Below are positions 33,689 through 41,946 of a stretch of DNA of 64,000 nucleotides, in pieces; the first letter of the stretch is position 1; the number at the start of each line of letters is the position of its first letter. The stretch spans positions 2,982,247-3,046,246 of the forward strand of contig NZ_VLNU01000001.1 of NCBI RefSeq assembly GCF_009765165.1, in the 5' to 3' direction. The notes beneath the pieces are model-generated. The model saw nothing but the letters and a program-made list of their open reading frames with translations, was not told the DNA's origin and did not search any database. The stretch is from Lysobacter panacisoli. GTDB taxonomy: Bacteria; Pseudomonadota; Gammaproteobacteria; Xanthomonadales; Xanthomonadaceae. Made by a program: the position numbers and the translations under genes.

Positions 33689-34219
33689 TCAGGTGTCCGG
33701 CATCACATACTTGGACGGCGCGGAATTCAGGTGTCCGCACTGGGTGCAGGTGCGGTTTTCGCGCGAGGAATAGAAGCGGTCGAACACCGGCGGGAAATCG
33801 GTCTCGATGTTCTTGAGGATGAAGAACTCCTCGTACAGCTTGTGGTTGCACTGCTCGCAGAACCACAACAGGCCGTCCTTCTCGTCGGGCAGGCGACGGC
33901 GTTCGATCACCAGTCCGATGGAGTCGGGCATGCGCTGCGGCGAGTGCGGCACGCGCGGCGGCAGCAGGAAGATCTCGCCGGCCTTGATCGGGATATCGCG
34001 CACTTTCCCGTCTTCCTGGATGCGCAGCACCATCTCGCCTTCGAGCTGGTAGAACCACTCCGCGCCTTCGTCCCAGTGATAGTCGGTGCGCTGGTTGGGG
34101 CCGCCGACCACCATCACGATGAAGTCGCCGACGTAGATCACCTTGTTGCCGACCGGCGGCTTGAGCAGGTGGCGGTGTTCCTCGATCCAGGCCTGCAGAT
34201 TGAGCGGGGCGGGCAGCAT
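33689..34219 (-). CDS. nbaC: 3-Hydroxyanthranilate 3,4-dioxygenase
   Basis: Cupin Fe(II) ring-cleaving dioxygenase forming ACMS, 176 aa. The catalytic Fe site is H48 and E54 ([11 protein letters not shown]) with H92 (VPHSP). The second, rubredoxin-like metal site of bacterial enzymes is C121/C124 and C158/C161. Start at ATG 34219 gives the family N-terminus [20 protein letters not shown]. It sits between the deaminase (2-bp gap) and the decarboxylase, and with them forms the ring-cleavage core of the operon. Confidence 0.96.
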   Translation of the reverse strand: MLPAPLNLQAWIEEHRHLLKPPVGNKVIYVGDFIVMVVGGPNQRTDYHWDEGAEWFYQLEGEMVLRIQEDGKVRDIPIKAGEIFLLPPRVPHSPQRMPDSIGLVIERRRLPDEKDGLLWFCEQCNHKLYEEFFILKNIETDFPPVFDRFYSSRENRTCTQCGHLNSAPSKYVMPDT

Positions 34220-34221
34220 GC

Positions 34222-34659
34222 TTACTCCGTCGTTCCGCCGCGCAGCGCGGCGATGCATTTGAGTTCGATCGCGATCGGCGTCGGCAGCGCGGTGATGCCC
34301 AGCGTCGTGCGGCACGGCGCGCGGTCGATGTCGGGGAAAAACTCGGCCCAGACCGCGTTGTAGACCTTGAAATCGCGCGCCATGTCGGTGAGGTAGACGG
34401 TGACGTCCACCAGATCCTCCCAGCGCGCGCCGCTGGCTTCGAGCACCGTGCGCACGTTGGCGAACACCGAGCGCGTCTGCGCTTCGATGTCGTAGCTGAT
34501 GAGGCGTCCGTCGGCGTCGTGCACGTTGCCGACGATGGCGTTGCTGGCCGGATCGCGCGGGCCGATTCCGGACAGGAACAGCAGTTCGCCGACGCGGCGC
34601 GCGTGCGGATACTGGCCGACGGGACGCGGTGCGGCGCTGGCGCGGACGACGTCGCTCAT
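34222..34659 (-). CDS. nbaF: RidA-family 2-aminomuconate deaminase
   Basis: 145-aa trimeric YjgF/RidA-fold protein. [22 protein letters not shown] and [22 protein letters not shown] are family signatures; the conserved arginine of the imine-binding site lies in PCRTT. In kynurenine catabolic clusters this family member hydrolyses 2-aminomuconate to 4-oxalocrotonate and ammonia, and its position supports that, though a generic enamine deaminase cannot be excluded. The ATG overlaps the carbonic anhydrase stop (ATGA), so the two are translationally coupled. Confidence 0.88.
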   Translation of the reverse strand: MSDVVRASAAPRPVGQYPHARRVGELLFLSGIGPRDPASNAIVGNVHDADGRLISYDIEAQTRSVFANVRTVLEASGARWEDLVDVTVYLTDMARDFKVYNAVWAEFFPDIDRAPCRTTLGITALPTPIAIELKCIAALRGGTTE

Positions 34660-35327
34660 CGCGGCGAATCCCCGCCGTAGCCGTTGACCCGTGCGAGCGC
34701 GGCACGGTACAGCCCGTCGAGCTGGTCGTGCGCGCTGACGTCGATGCCCATGTCGTGCACCAGGCCGTTGCGCAGGCTGTAGACCCAGCCGTGCACGGTC
34801 AGCTCCTGGCCACGCGTCCAGGCGTCGCGGACGATGGTGGTCAGGCACACGTTCTGCACCTGTTCGATGACGTTGAGTTCGCACAGCCGGTCGTGGCGTT
34901 CGCCGTTCTGCGCGTGCGCGAGGCAGCCGTCGTGCTTCTCGGCGACGTCGGACACATGGCGCAACCAGTTGTCGGCCAATCCCACGCGTGTGCCATGCAG
35001 CGCTGCGTGCACGCCGCCGCAGCCGTAATGGCCGACGACGAGGATGTGCTTGACCTTGAGCACGTCCACCGCGAACTGAATCACCGACAGGCAGTTGAGG
35101 TCGGTGTGCACCACGACATTGGCGATGTTGCGGTGGACGAAGACTTCGCCCGGCGCCATGTCGATGACCTGGTTGGCGGGCACGCGCGAATCCGAACAGC
35201 CGATCCACAGATACTCGGGTGCCTGCTGCTTCGACAGGCGCTGGAAGAACTCCGGATCCTCGCGGTTGATCCGTTCGGACCACTCGCGGTTGTTCTTCAG
35301 CAGATCGGTCAGGGGTCCGGTGGTCAT
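34656..35327 (-). CDS. can: Beta-class carbonic anhydrase
   Basis: Zn enzyme interconverting CO2 and bicarbonate, 223 aa, Can-like. Zn ligands and the activating pair are C44-D46-R48 ([13 protein letters not shown]), H100 and C103 (VVGHYGCGG). Start at ATG 35327, 4 bp after the aldehyde dehydrogenase stop. It is wedged inside the kynurenine operon and its last bases overlap the RidA gene start. A plausible job is trapping or disposing of CO2 released by the decarboxylase two genes downstream, but it may be the cell's main housekeeping enzyme. Confidence 0.96.
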   Translation of the reverse strand: MTTGPLTDLLKNNREWSERINREDPEFFQRLSKQQAPEYLWIGCSDSRVPANQVIDMAPGEVFVHRNIANVVVHTDLNCLSVIQFAVDVLKVKHILVVGHYGCGGVHAALHGTRVGLADNWLRHVSDVAEKHDGCLAHAQNGERHDRLCELNVIEQVQNVCLTTIVRDAWTRGQELTVHGWVYSLRNGLVHDMGIDVSAHDQLDGLYRAALARVNGYGGDSPR

Positions 35328-35331
35328 CGAT

Positions 35332-36756
35332 TCATTCCAAGTGCAGTCCGACGTTCTTCGCGTCGGTGAAGAAACGCATCGCCTCGAATCCGCCTTCGCG
35401 GCCGAGGCCCGAAGCGCCGGCGCCGCCGAAGGGCGTGCGCAGGTCGCGTTGCAGCCAGGTGTTGATCCAGACCATGCCGGCGTGCAGTTGCGCGGCGAAG
35501 CGGTGCGCGCGGCGCAGGTCGCGCGTCCACACCGTGGCGGCCAGTCCGTAATCGCCGGCGTTGGCCAGCGACAGTGCGTGGGTGTCGTCATCGAACGGTT
35601 GCAGCGTCGCGACCGGTCCGAAGATTTCCTCGCGGTTGCTCATGCACTCGGGGCCGAGGCCTTCGATCAGCGTCGGTTCGACGAACCAGCCCGGACGGTC
35701 GAGCGCGTTGCCGCCGCACAGCACCTTGCCGCCTTCCTCGCGTGCGCGGGCCAGCGCGGCCATCACCTTGTCGAAGTGCGCCTGCGAGACGAGCGGGCCG
35801 AGCTGGTTGTCCTCGTCGATGGGATCGCCCACGCGCAGCTGTTGCGCGCGTTCGACCAGCGCATCGCGGAATTCGTTGTAGATGCGGCGTTCGACCAGAA
35901 GGCGCGAACCGCACAGACAGATCTGGCCGGAGTTCTGGAAGACCGAGCGCACCAGCGTGTCGAGGTGGTCGCGCCAGTCGCTGTCGGCGAACACCAGCGT
36001 CGGGTTCTTGCCGCCCAGTTCCAGCGAGATCTTCTTCAGCAGCGGCGCGCCGAGCCCGGCGATGCGGCGACCGACCGCGGTGCTTCCGGTGAACGACACC
36101 GCCTTGACGCGCGGATCGAGCACCAGCGGTTCGCCGACATCCGGGCCGAGACCGTGCACGATGTTGAGCACGCCACGCGGGAATCCGATCTTCGCGGCGA
36201 GCTCGCCCAGCATCGTCGCCGTCGCCGGCGTGACTTCGGACGGTTTGGCCACCACCGTGTTGCCGGCGGCCAGTGCCGGCGCGATCTTCCAGGTGAACAG
36301 GTACAGAGGCAGGTTCCACGGCGAGATCGTGGCCACCACGCCCAGCGGCTGGCGCAGCGTGTAGTTGAGGCCGGCCTGTCCGTGGTGCGACTCGCTCGCG
36401 AACTGCGTGGCCGCATGCGCGAAGAAACGCAGGTTGCTGATCGCGCGCGGGATCTCAACTTCGCGCGCGAGCTTGATCGGCTTGCCGCCATCGCGCGATT
36501 CGGCGTGGGCGAAATCGTCGAGCTTGGCTTCGAGCGCGTCGGCGAGTTTTTCCAGCCAGCGCGCGCGCTCGGAATTCGGCAGCGCGGACCAGGCGGGGAA
36601 GGCTTCCTGCGCGGCGGCGATGGCGGCGTCGACATCGGCCGCATCGCCGAGCGGCACTTCGGCGAAGGGCTTGCCGTTCGCCGGATCGAAGACCTCGCCC
36701 CAGCGGCCCGAAGCGGGGTCGCGTGGTTCACCGGCGATGAAGTGGCGAAGGCGCAT
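35332..36756 (-). CDS. nbaE: 2-Aminomuconate (2-hydroxymuconate) semialdehyde dehydrogenase
   Basis: NAD-dependent ALDH-superfamily enzyme oxidising 2-aminomuconate 6-semialdehyde to 2-aminomuconate, 474 aa. ISPWNLPLYLFTWKIAPALA is the substrate-proximal motif of the hydroxymuconic-semialdehyde subgroup, SLELGGKNPTLVF carries the catalytic Glu, and NSGQICLCGSRLLV the nucleophilic Cys; FGGAGASGLGREGG is the family C-terminus. It is separated from the upstream SDR gene by a repeat element and from carbonic anhydrase by 4 bp. Substrate assigned from context. Confidence 0.93.
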   Translation of the reverse strand: MRLRHFIAGEPRDPASGRWGEVFDPANGKPFAEVPLGDAADVDAAIAAAQEAFPAWSALPNSERARWLEKLADALEAKLDDFAHAESRDGGKPIKLAREVEIPRAISNLRFFAHAATQFASESHHGQAGLNYTLRQPLGVVATISPWNLPLYLFTWKIAPALAAGNTVVAKPSEVTPATATMLGELAAKIGFPRGVLNIVHGLGPDVGEPLVLDPRVKAVSFTGSTAVGRRIAGLGAPLLKKISLELGGKNPTLVFADSDWRDHLDTLVRSVFQNSGQICLCGSRLLVERRIYNEFRDALVERAQQLRVGDPIDEDNQLGPLVSQAHFDKVMAALARAREEGGKVLCGGNALDRPGWFVEPTLIEGLGPECMSNREEIFGPVATLQPFDDDTHALSLANAGDYGLAATVWTRDLRRAHRFAAQLHAGMVWINTWLQRDLRTPFGGAGASGLGREGGFEAMRFFTDAKNVGLHLE

Positions 36757-36835
36757 GGACCTAGCTTAACAGTGCGGATGTGCCGTGCTGGTGGGTATGG
36801 TGCGGGGCGTCGGTCTTGTTTGTCCGTGCCCCATT

Positions 36836-36940
36836 GCCGTCATTCCCGCGCAGGCGGGAATCCAGCTTCCAGAGCTAGCACGCCTTCCGGAGAGCGTGAC
36901 ACGCCGCGCCGTGGATTCCCGCCTGCGCGGGAATGACGGC
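36836..36940. repeat. Palindromic repeat element, copy 2 (inverted pair)
   Basis: Perfect 29-bp inverted arms (36836-36864 and 36912-36940; core CCCGCGCAGGCGGG) flank 47 bp that resemble the inside of the copy at 27245-27344 (shared CTTCCGGA, GTGA, CGC blocks). It occupies the gap between the SDR gene and the semialdehyde dehydrogenase and may split the transcript. Confidence 0.9.
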
Positions 36941-36957
36941 TACAAGACTCGCGTGGC

Positions 36958-37743
36958 TCAGAGCGAGCGCGTCCGGCCGCCATCCACGGGCAGGTTCACG
37001 CCGGTGATGTACGACGCCGCCGGCGAGCACAGGAACGCGATCGCCGCGGCGGTTTCCTGCGGGCGCGCGAAGCGGCGCATCGGGATTTCCGAGACCATCT
37101 TCTCGAACACCTCCTCGCGGCTGCGGCCGGTCTTGGCCGCGGTGTTGTCGATGATCTGCTCGATGCGCGGCGTTTCGGTGGAGCCCGGCAGCACGTTGTT
37201 GACGGTGATGCCGCGCGGCGCGAGTTCCGTCGCCAGCGTCTTGGCCCAGCTCGCCACCGCCCAGCGCGTGGTGTTGGACACGCCCAGTCCCTGCAGCGGT
37301 TCCTTCACCGATGTCGAAATGACGTTGACGATGCGGCCGTAGCCGTCGCGCTCCATCCCCGGCACCACCGTCTCGGCGAGCACGTGGTTGGCGATGAGGT
37401 GCTGGCGGTAGGCGGCTTCGAATGCGGCGATTTCCGCGCCACGCACCGTGCCGGGCGGCGGACCACCGCTGTTGTTGACGAGGATGTGCACGGGCGAGGC
37501 GTTCACCAGCGCCTGCACTTTCGCGCGCAGCGCGTCGGTGTCGGCGCTGTCGGCGGCGATCCAGCCGTGCGCCTGTCCGCGGTCGTTGGGCAGCGATGCG
37601 GCGAGTTCGCGCAGGCGTTCCTCGCGACGCGCGAGCAGGGTGACGTTCGCGCCGAGTCCGGCCAGGGCCTGCGCGGTCGCCAGGCCGATGCCCTGGCTCG
37701 CGCCGCAGACCAGTGCGTGTTTTCCGGTGAGGTCCAGGTCCAC
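36958..37743 (-). CDS. Short-chain dehydrogenase/reductase with atypical active site
   Basis: 261-aa Rossmann oxidoreductase. NAD(P)-binding VCGASQGIGLATA (12-24), VNNSGGPPPG and the structural NVISTS are normal, but the catalytic YxxxK is replaced by S-NTT-R in GVSNTTRWAVASWAKTLATE. This is a recognisable SDR subgroup, so loss of canonical reductase chemistry, not sequence decay, is likely. GTG start at 37743, 1 bp after the PaiB stop. It is at the head of the kynurenine cluster; whether it acts in the pathway is unknown. Confidence 0.85.
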   Translation of the reverse strand: MDLDLTGKHALVCGASQGIGLATAQALAGLGANVTLLARREERLRELAASLPNDRGQAHGWIAADSADTDALRAKVQALVNASPVHILVNNSGGPPPGTVRGAEIAAFEAAYRQHLIANHVLAETVVPGMERDGYGRIVNVISTSVKEPLQGLGVSNTTRWAVASWAKTLATELAPRGITVNNVLPGSTETPRIEQIIDNTAAKTGRSREEVFEKMVSEIPMRRFARPQETAAAIAFLCSPAASYITGVNLPVDGGRTRSL

Positions 37744-37744
37744 G

Positions 37745-38392
37745 TTAGTCTCCCTTGGATTGTGCGGTCGAATGTCCGGTCATGCGTTCGCGCATCAGCG
37801 CCGCGATTTCGCGGCTGGCCTCGCGCGGATTACCTTCCAGCTGCGCCGCGACCGCTTCGCGGTTGGGCATCGGATGGTTCTGGCTGAGCTTGAACTTCAG
37901 CGTCACCGACTCCGCCACGAAGCGGAAGCCGATGATGCCGCGCAGCTGGTTGCGATGGTCGTCGCGTTCGAACTCGAAGCGCCAGTCGCCGCCGACGGTG
38001 GCTTCGTGGTCGACGCTGAGGCCGTCCACTACCTGCGCGAGCGAGGCTTCGTCATCGAAGGTCGTCAGCGTGCCGCGCAGGTGCGCGACCGCGTAGTTCC
38101 ACGTCGGCACGCGCGCGGCTTCTTCCTTGTCGGGATACCAGCCCGGCGACACGTACGCGTGCGGCCCGTGGAAGATCGCCAGTGCAGCGCCTGCGTGCTT
38201 CGCCTGCGGATTGGGTCGGGCCCAGTGGCCGATCAGTTCGACGCGGTCGCCGTCGCGGCGGTACAGCACCGGCAAGTGCGTGACGGTGGGCTCGCCGTCG
38301 CGCACGGTGATCAACGTGATGAAGCGGTCGCGCTGCGCCAAACGATCCAGCGCGTCCAGGTCCGTTTCGGCGAAGGCACGCGGGAGATACAT
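37745..38392 (-). CDS. PaiB-type FMN-binding negative regulator
   Basis: 215-aa split-barrel protein of the PaiB family. MYLPRAFAETDLDALDRLAQ is the family N-terminus (start ATG 38392), HWARPNPQAKH and VSPGWYPDKEEAARVPTWNY the hallmark flavin/heme-pocket segments, and GIIGFRFVAESVTLKFKLSQ-N the C-terminal signature. In Bacillus PaiB affects sporulation and degradative enzymes; in proteobacteria its role is unclear. It abuts the SDR gene (1-bp gap). Confidence 0.92.
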   Translation of the reverse strand: MYLPRAFAETDLDALDRLAQRDRFITLITVRDGEPTVTHLPVLYRRDGDRVELIGHWARPNPQAKHAGAALAIFHGPHAYVSPGWYPDKEEAARVPTWNYAVAHLRGTLTTFDDEASLAQVVDGLSVDHEATVGGDWRFEFERDDHRNQLRGIIGFRFVAESVTLKFKLSQNHPMPNREAVAAQLEGNPREASREIAALMRERMTGHSTAQSKGD

Positions 38393-38405
38393 GGCGGGCG
38401 TTCCG

Positions 38406-38717
38406 TCAGTGATGCGAAGGCAGTTGCTGGACCATCTGCGGGCGCAGCTGCTCGATGTCCTCGCCACTGGGCGGGACGAGTTCTTCGAGGGCGAAGCCAC
38501 GATCCTGCGCGTCGTCCTCGTCGAGGCCATCGAGCGCGACGAACTCCGCATCCATCAAAGCGGCGCGAGCGGTGTCTTCGCTGTCGTAGGGCTGGCTCAC
38601 GCCGTCGCTGTCCAGCACTTCGGCGGTGCCGGCATCGAGCACGCGCAGGCGCGCCCAGACCACGGTGCGACCGAGCGTGGCGATCCACCACTCGTCGTGG
38701 GTGTGTTGTTCGTTCAT
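38406..38717 (-). CDS. Acidic hypothetical protein (103 aa)
   Basis: 103-aa acidic protein, MNEQHTHDEWWIATLGRTVV at the N-terminus, rich in Asp/Glu after residue 50 (LDGLDEDDAQDRGFALEELV), ending QQLPSHH. No recognisable domain. Credible because its ATG overlaps the stop of the upstream membrane-protein gene (ATGA) and it is followed 13 bp later by PaiB. Function unknown. Confidence 0.75.
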   Translation of the reverse strand: MNEQHTHDEWWIATLGRTVVWARLRVLDAGTAEVLDSDGVSQPYDSEDTARAALMDAEFVALDGLDEDDAQDRGFALEELVPPSGEDIEQLRPQMVQQLPSHH

Positions 38718-39019
38718 CCGATCACCAGCGCAAGCAGCCAGAGCAGTGCGGCGCACACGAGTCCGGAAATGATGGTCAACAGCGAGATGCGCGCCGGCGT
38801 GGCCAGGCCGTTGAGGTTGCGGTCGTCGGCCGCGAGGTAGCCACGTCGCAGCAGCCAACCCCAGGCCGATGGCTTCGCGAACGCGCCTTCGCCCAGCTGC
38901 GCCTGCAGCTGCGGATGACGGTCGCGGATATGCACCAGCGACAGCGGCCAGAAGATCACGAACGCGCAGAAGCCGGCGATGGCGATGGCGACGAAGAGCA
39001 GGGAGAAGAACAGGATCAT
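38714..39019 (-). CDS. Small two-helix membrane protein (101 aa)
   Basis: 101-aa protein with two hydrophobic segments: MILFFSLLFVAIAIAGFCAF (1-20, extending to ~27) and a C-terminal one from about 75. Between them is a basic stretch HIRDRHPQLQAQLGEGAFAK. Unknown function; overlap with the next gene (ATGA) indicates they are expressed together. The upstream frame is open but overlaps the asnS hairpin, so ATG 39019 is preferred. Confidence 0.75.
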   Translation of the reverse strand: MILFFSLLFVAIAIAGFCAFVIFWPLSLVHIRDRHPQLQAQLGEGAFAKPSAWGWLLRRGYLAADDRNLNGLATPARISLLTIISGLVCAALLWLLALVIG

Positions 39020-39034
39020 GGGATGCCGTGGCAG

Positions 39035-39068
39035 GCGATCCGCGATCGGAGTGCCGATCGCGGATCGC
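39035..39068 (-). terminator. Perfect 15-bp hairpin after asnS
   Basis: GCGATCCGCGATCGG (39035-39049) is exactly complementary to 39054-39068 around an AGTG loop, immediately after the asnS stop at 39075. No T-run follows on the minus strand, so it may terminate with help or protect the mRNA 3' end. Confidence 0.7.
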
Positions 39069-39074
39069 GGTTCA

Positions 39075-40475
<1,401 letters not shown>

Positions 40476-40548
40476 GCCTTGAATCCTTGCCTGTTCGGGC
40501 CAATAAGGGGAAAGGCCGGAGTTTACCGAACGCCCGGCATCGCGTCGC

Positions 40549-40554
40549 TATAAT
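40549..40554 (+). promoter_or_regulatory. -10 box (TATAAT) for the IscA-like gene
   Basis: A consensus TATAAT lies 39 bp upstream of ATG 40594 in the divergent gap shared with asnS. No good -35 is seen at 17 bp; the nearest (TTTACC, 40522-40527) is too far at 21 bp. Confidence 0.5.
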
Positions 40555-40593
40555 CGTCCGCAGCAACCCGTTGATGCATCACCGGAGTCGTCC

Positions 40594-40932
40594 ATGTCCG
40601 TCACCCTCGCTCCCGCCGCTCTCGAACGCGTCCAGCGCTATCTCGTCGAGTCCCCCGACGCGATCGGCCTGCGCTTCGGCGTGTCCCGGACGGGCTGCTC
40701 CGGCTGGCAGTACAAGGCCGACCTGACCCGCGAGCAGCACGACGGCGACACCGTGTTCGAGCAGGAAGGCGTGCGCATCTACGTCGACGCGCTGAGCCTG
40801 CCGCTGGTGGACGGCACCCAGATCGACCTGGTCAAGCAGCGCCTGGGCGAGCAGTTCCTGTTCCGCAACCCCAATGTCACGGCGGAATGCGGTTGCGGCG
40901 AGTCGTTCACGACGAAGGCCGACGCGGCCTGA
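40594..40932 (+). CDS. IscA/SufA-type iron-sulfur cluster assembly protein
   Basis: 112-aa A-type carrier for Fe-S cluster delivery. The three ligand cysteines are present: RTGCSGWQYK and the C-terminal ECGCGESF. The strand pattern LRFGVSRTGCSG fits IscA/SufA, with the specific member (IscA, SufA or ErpA) not resolvable. It is monocistronic with a TATAAT upstream; fumarase (a 4Fe-4S enzyme) and SDH in this window are potential clients. Confidence 0.92.
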   Translation: MSVTLAPAALERVQRYLVESPDAIGLRFGVSRTGCSGWQYKADLTREQHDGDTVFEQEGVRIYVDALSLPLVDGTQIDLVKQRLGEQFLFRNPNVTAECGCGESFTTKADAA

Positions 40933-40965
40933 CATCGCGTCCCGCCGCCACGCGCGGCGCGACGC

Positions 40966-41835
40966 TCATTGCGCGATCCCAAGCTTGTCCGGATTGCGCA
41001 GGGTGAACAGCTCGACGATGCGTTCGCCATCGCTGACGGCCACCGTCGCGGACGTCAGCACGCCATTGGTGTAGCCGAGCACCGCGGCCTCGCCGTTGAT
41101 CGTTCCCATCCGCCAGTCCGAATAACCGTTGCGACGCGCAACCGCCCAGTAGAGCCGGGCGATGCGATCCGCGCCCAGCAGCGGACGGATCACCGCGCGC
41201 GCCTTGCCGCCGCCGTCGGCGACCAGTCGCGCATCCGCGTCCAGCAGGCCGACGATGGCCCTGCGATCGCCCTGTCGTGCGGCATGCATGAAGCGTTCGA
41301 GCAATTCCCGATGCCGTTCCGGTTCGACCGCGAAGCGCGGGCGTCCGGCCAGCAGGCGTTCGCGCGCGCGATGCACCATCTGCCGGCAGTTGGCCTCGCT
41401 GCGGTCGAGCAGAGCGGCGATCTGGTCGTAGTCGTAGTCGAAGGCTTCCTTGAGCAGGAACGCGGCGCGTTCCTCCGGCCCGAGGCGCTCGAGCACGGCG
41501 AGGAAGGCCAGCGACACCTGCTGGAACAGGTCGGTCCGGTGCTCCGGGCCGGGCGCGTCGTCCACGCTGAGGGGCTCGGGCAGCCACGGGCCGGGGTAGG
41601 CGAGGCGCTCGTGGCGGGCTGCGCGCAGCCGATCGATGCCCAGCCGGGTGGCGGCCGTCACGAGCCAGGCCTCGGCATCGCGGATCGCGTCGCGGTCGGT
41701 CTGGTGCCACCGCAGCCAGGCGTCCTGGACCAGGTCCTCGGCCTCGCTGCGGGTGCCGAGCATCCGGTAGGCGAGGGCGAACAGGCGGGGGCGATGGGCT
41801 TCGAAGACGGTATCGGGGGCGGTCGTGGCGTTCAT
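40966..41835 (-). CDS. ECF41-type RNA polymerase sigma factor with C-terminal SnoaL-like domain
   Basis: 289-aa SigJ-like ECF sigma factor. Region 2 is FALAYRMLGTRSEAEDLVQD and region 4 AAFLLKEAFDYDYDQIAALL, followed by a fused NTF2/SnoaL domain (about 170-285). ECF41 signature motifs are WLPEPL between regions 2 and 4, DGGGKARA in the extension and NPDKL near the C-terminus; the extension works as an in-cis regulator instead of an anti-sigma factor. The usual neighbouring COE/carboxymuconolactone-decarboxylase-type gene is not adjacent. Confidence 0.92.
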   Translation of the reverse strand: MNATTAPDTVFEAHRPRLFALAYRMLGTRSEAEDLVQDAWLRWHQTDRDAIRDAEAWLVTAATRLGIDRLRAARHERLAYPGPWLPEPLSVDDAPGPEHRTDLFQQVSLAFLAVLERLGPEERAAFLLKEAFDYDYDQIAALLDRSEANCRQMVHRARERLLAGRPRFAVEPERHRELLERFMHAARQGDRRAIVGLLDADARLVADGGGKARAVIRPLLGADRIARLYWAVARRNGYSDWRMGTINGEAAVLGYTNGVLTSATVAVSDGERIVELFTLRNPDKLGIAQ

Positions 41836-41896
41836 GCGGCCAGGACGGAACGGGGTGTCGCATTGTGACAGTCGGGGCCGGACGGGCGGATTGGCC

Positions 41897-41902
41897 TAAA
41901 AT
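41897..41902 (+). promoter_or_regulatory. Candidate -10 (TAAAAT) for fumarase
   Basis: TAAAAT lies 44 bp upstream of ATG 41947 in the divergent gap with the sigma-factor gene. No convincing -35 is visible. Confidence 0.35.
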
Positions 41903-41946
41903 GCAGGGCTCCATCCGCGACCCACCGGCAGCCGATCCCCGCAGTC

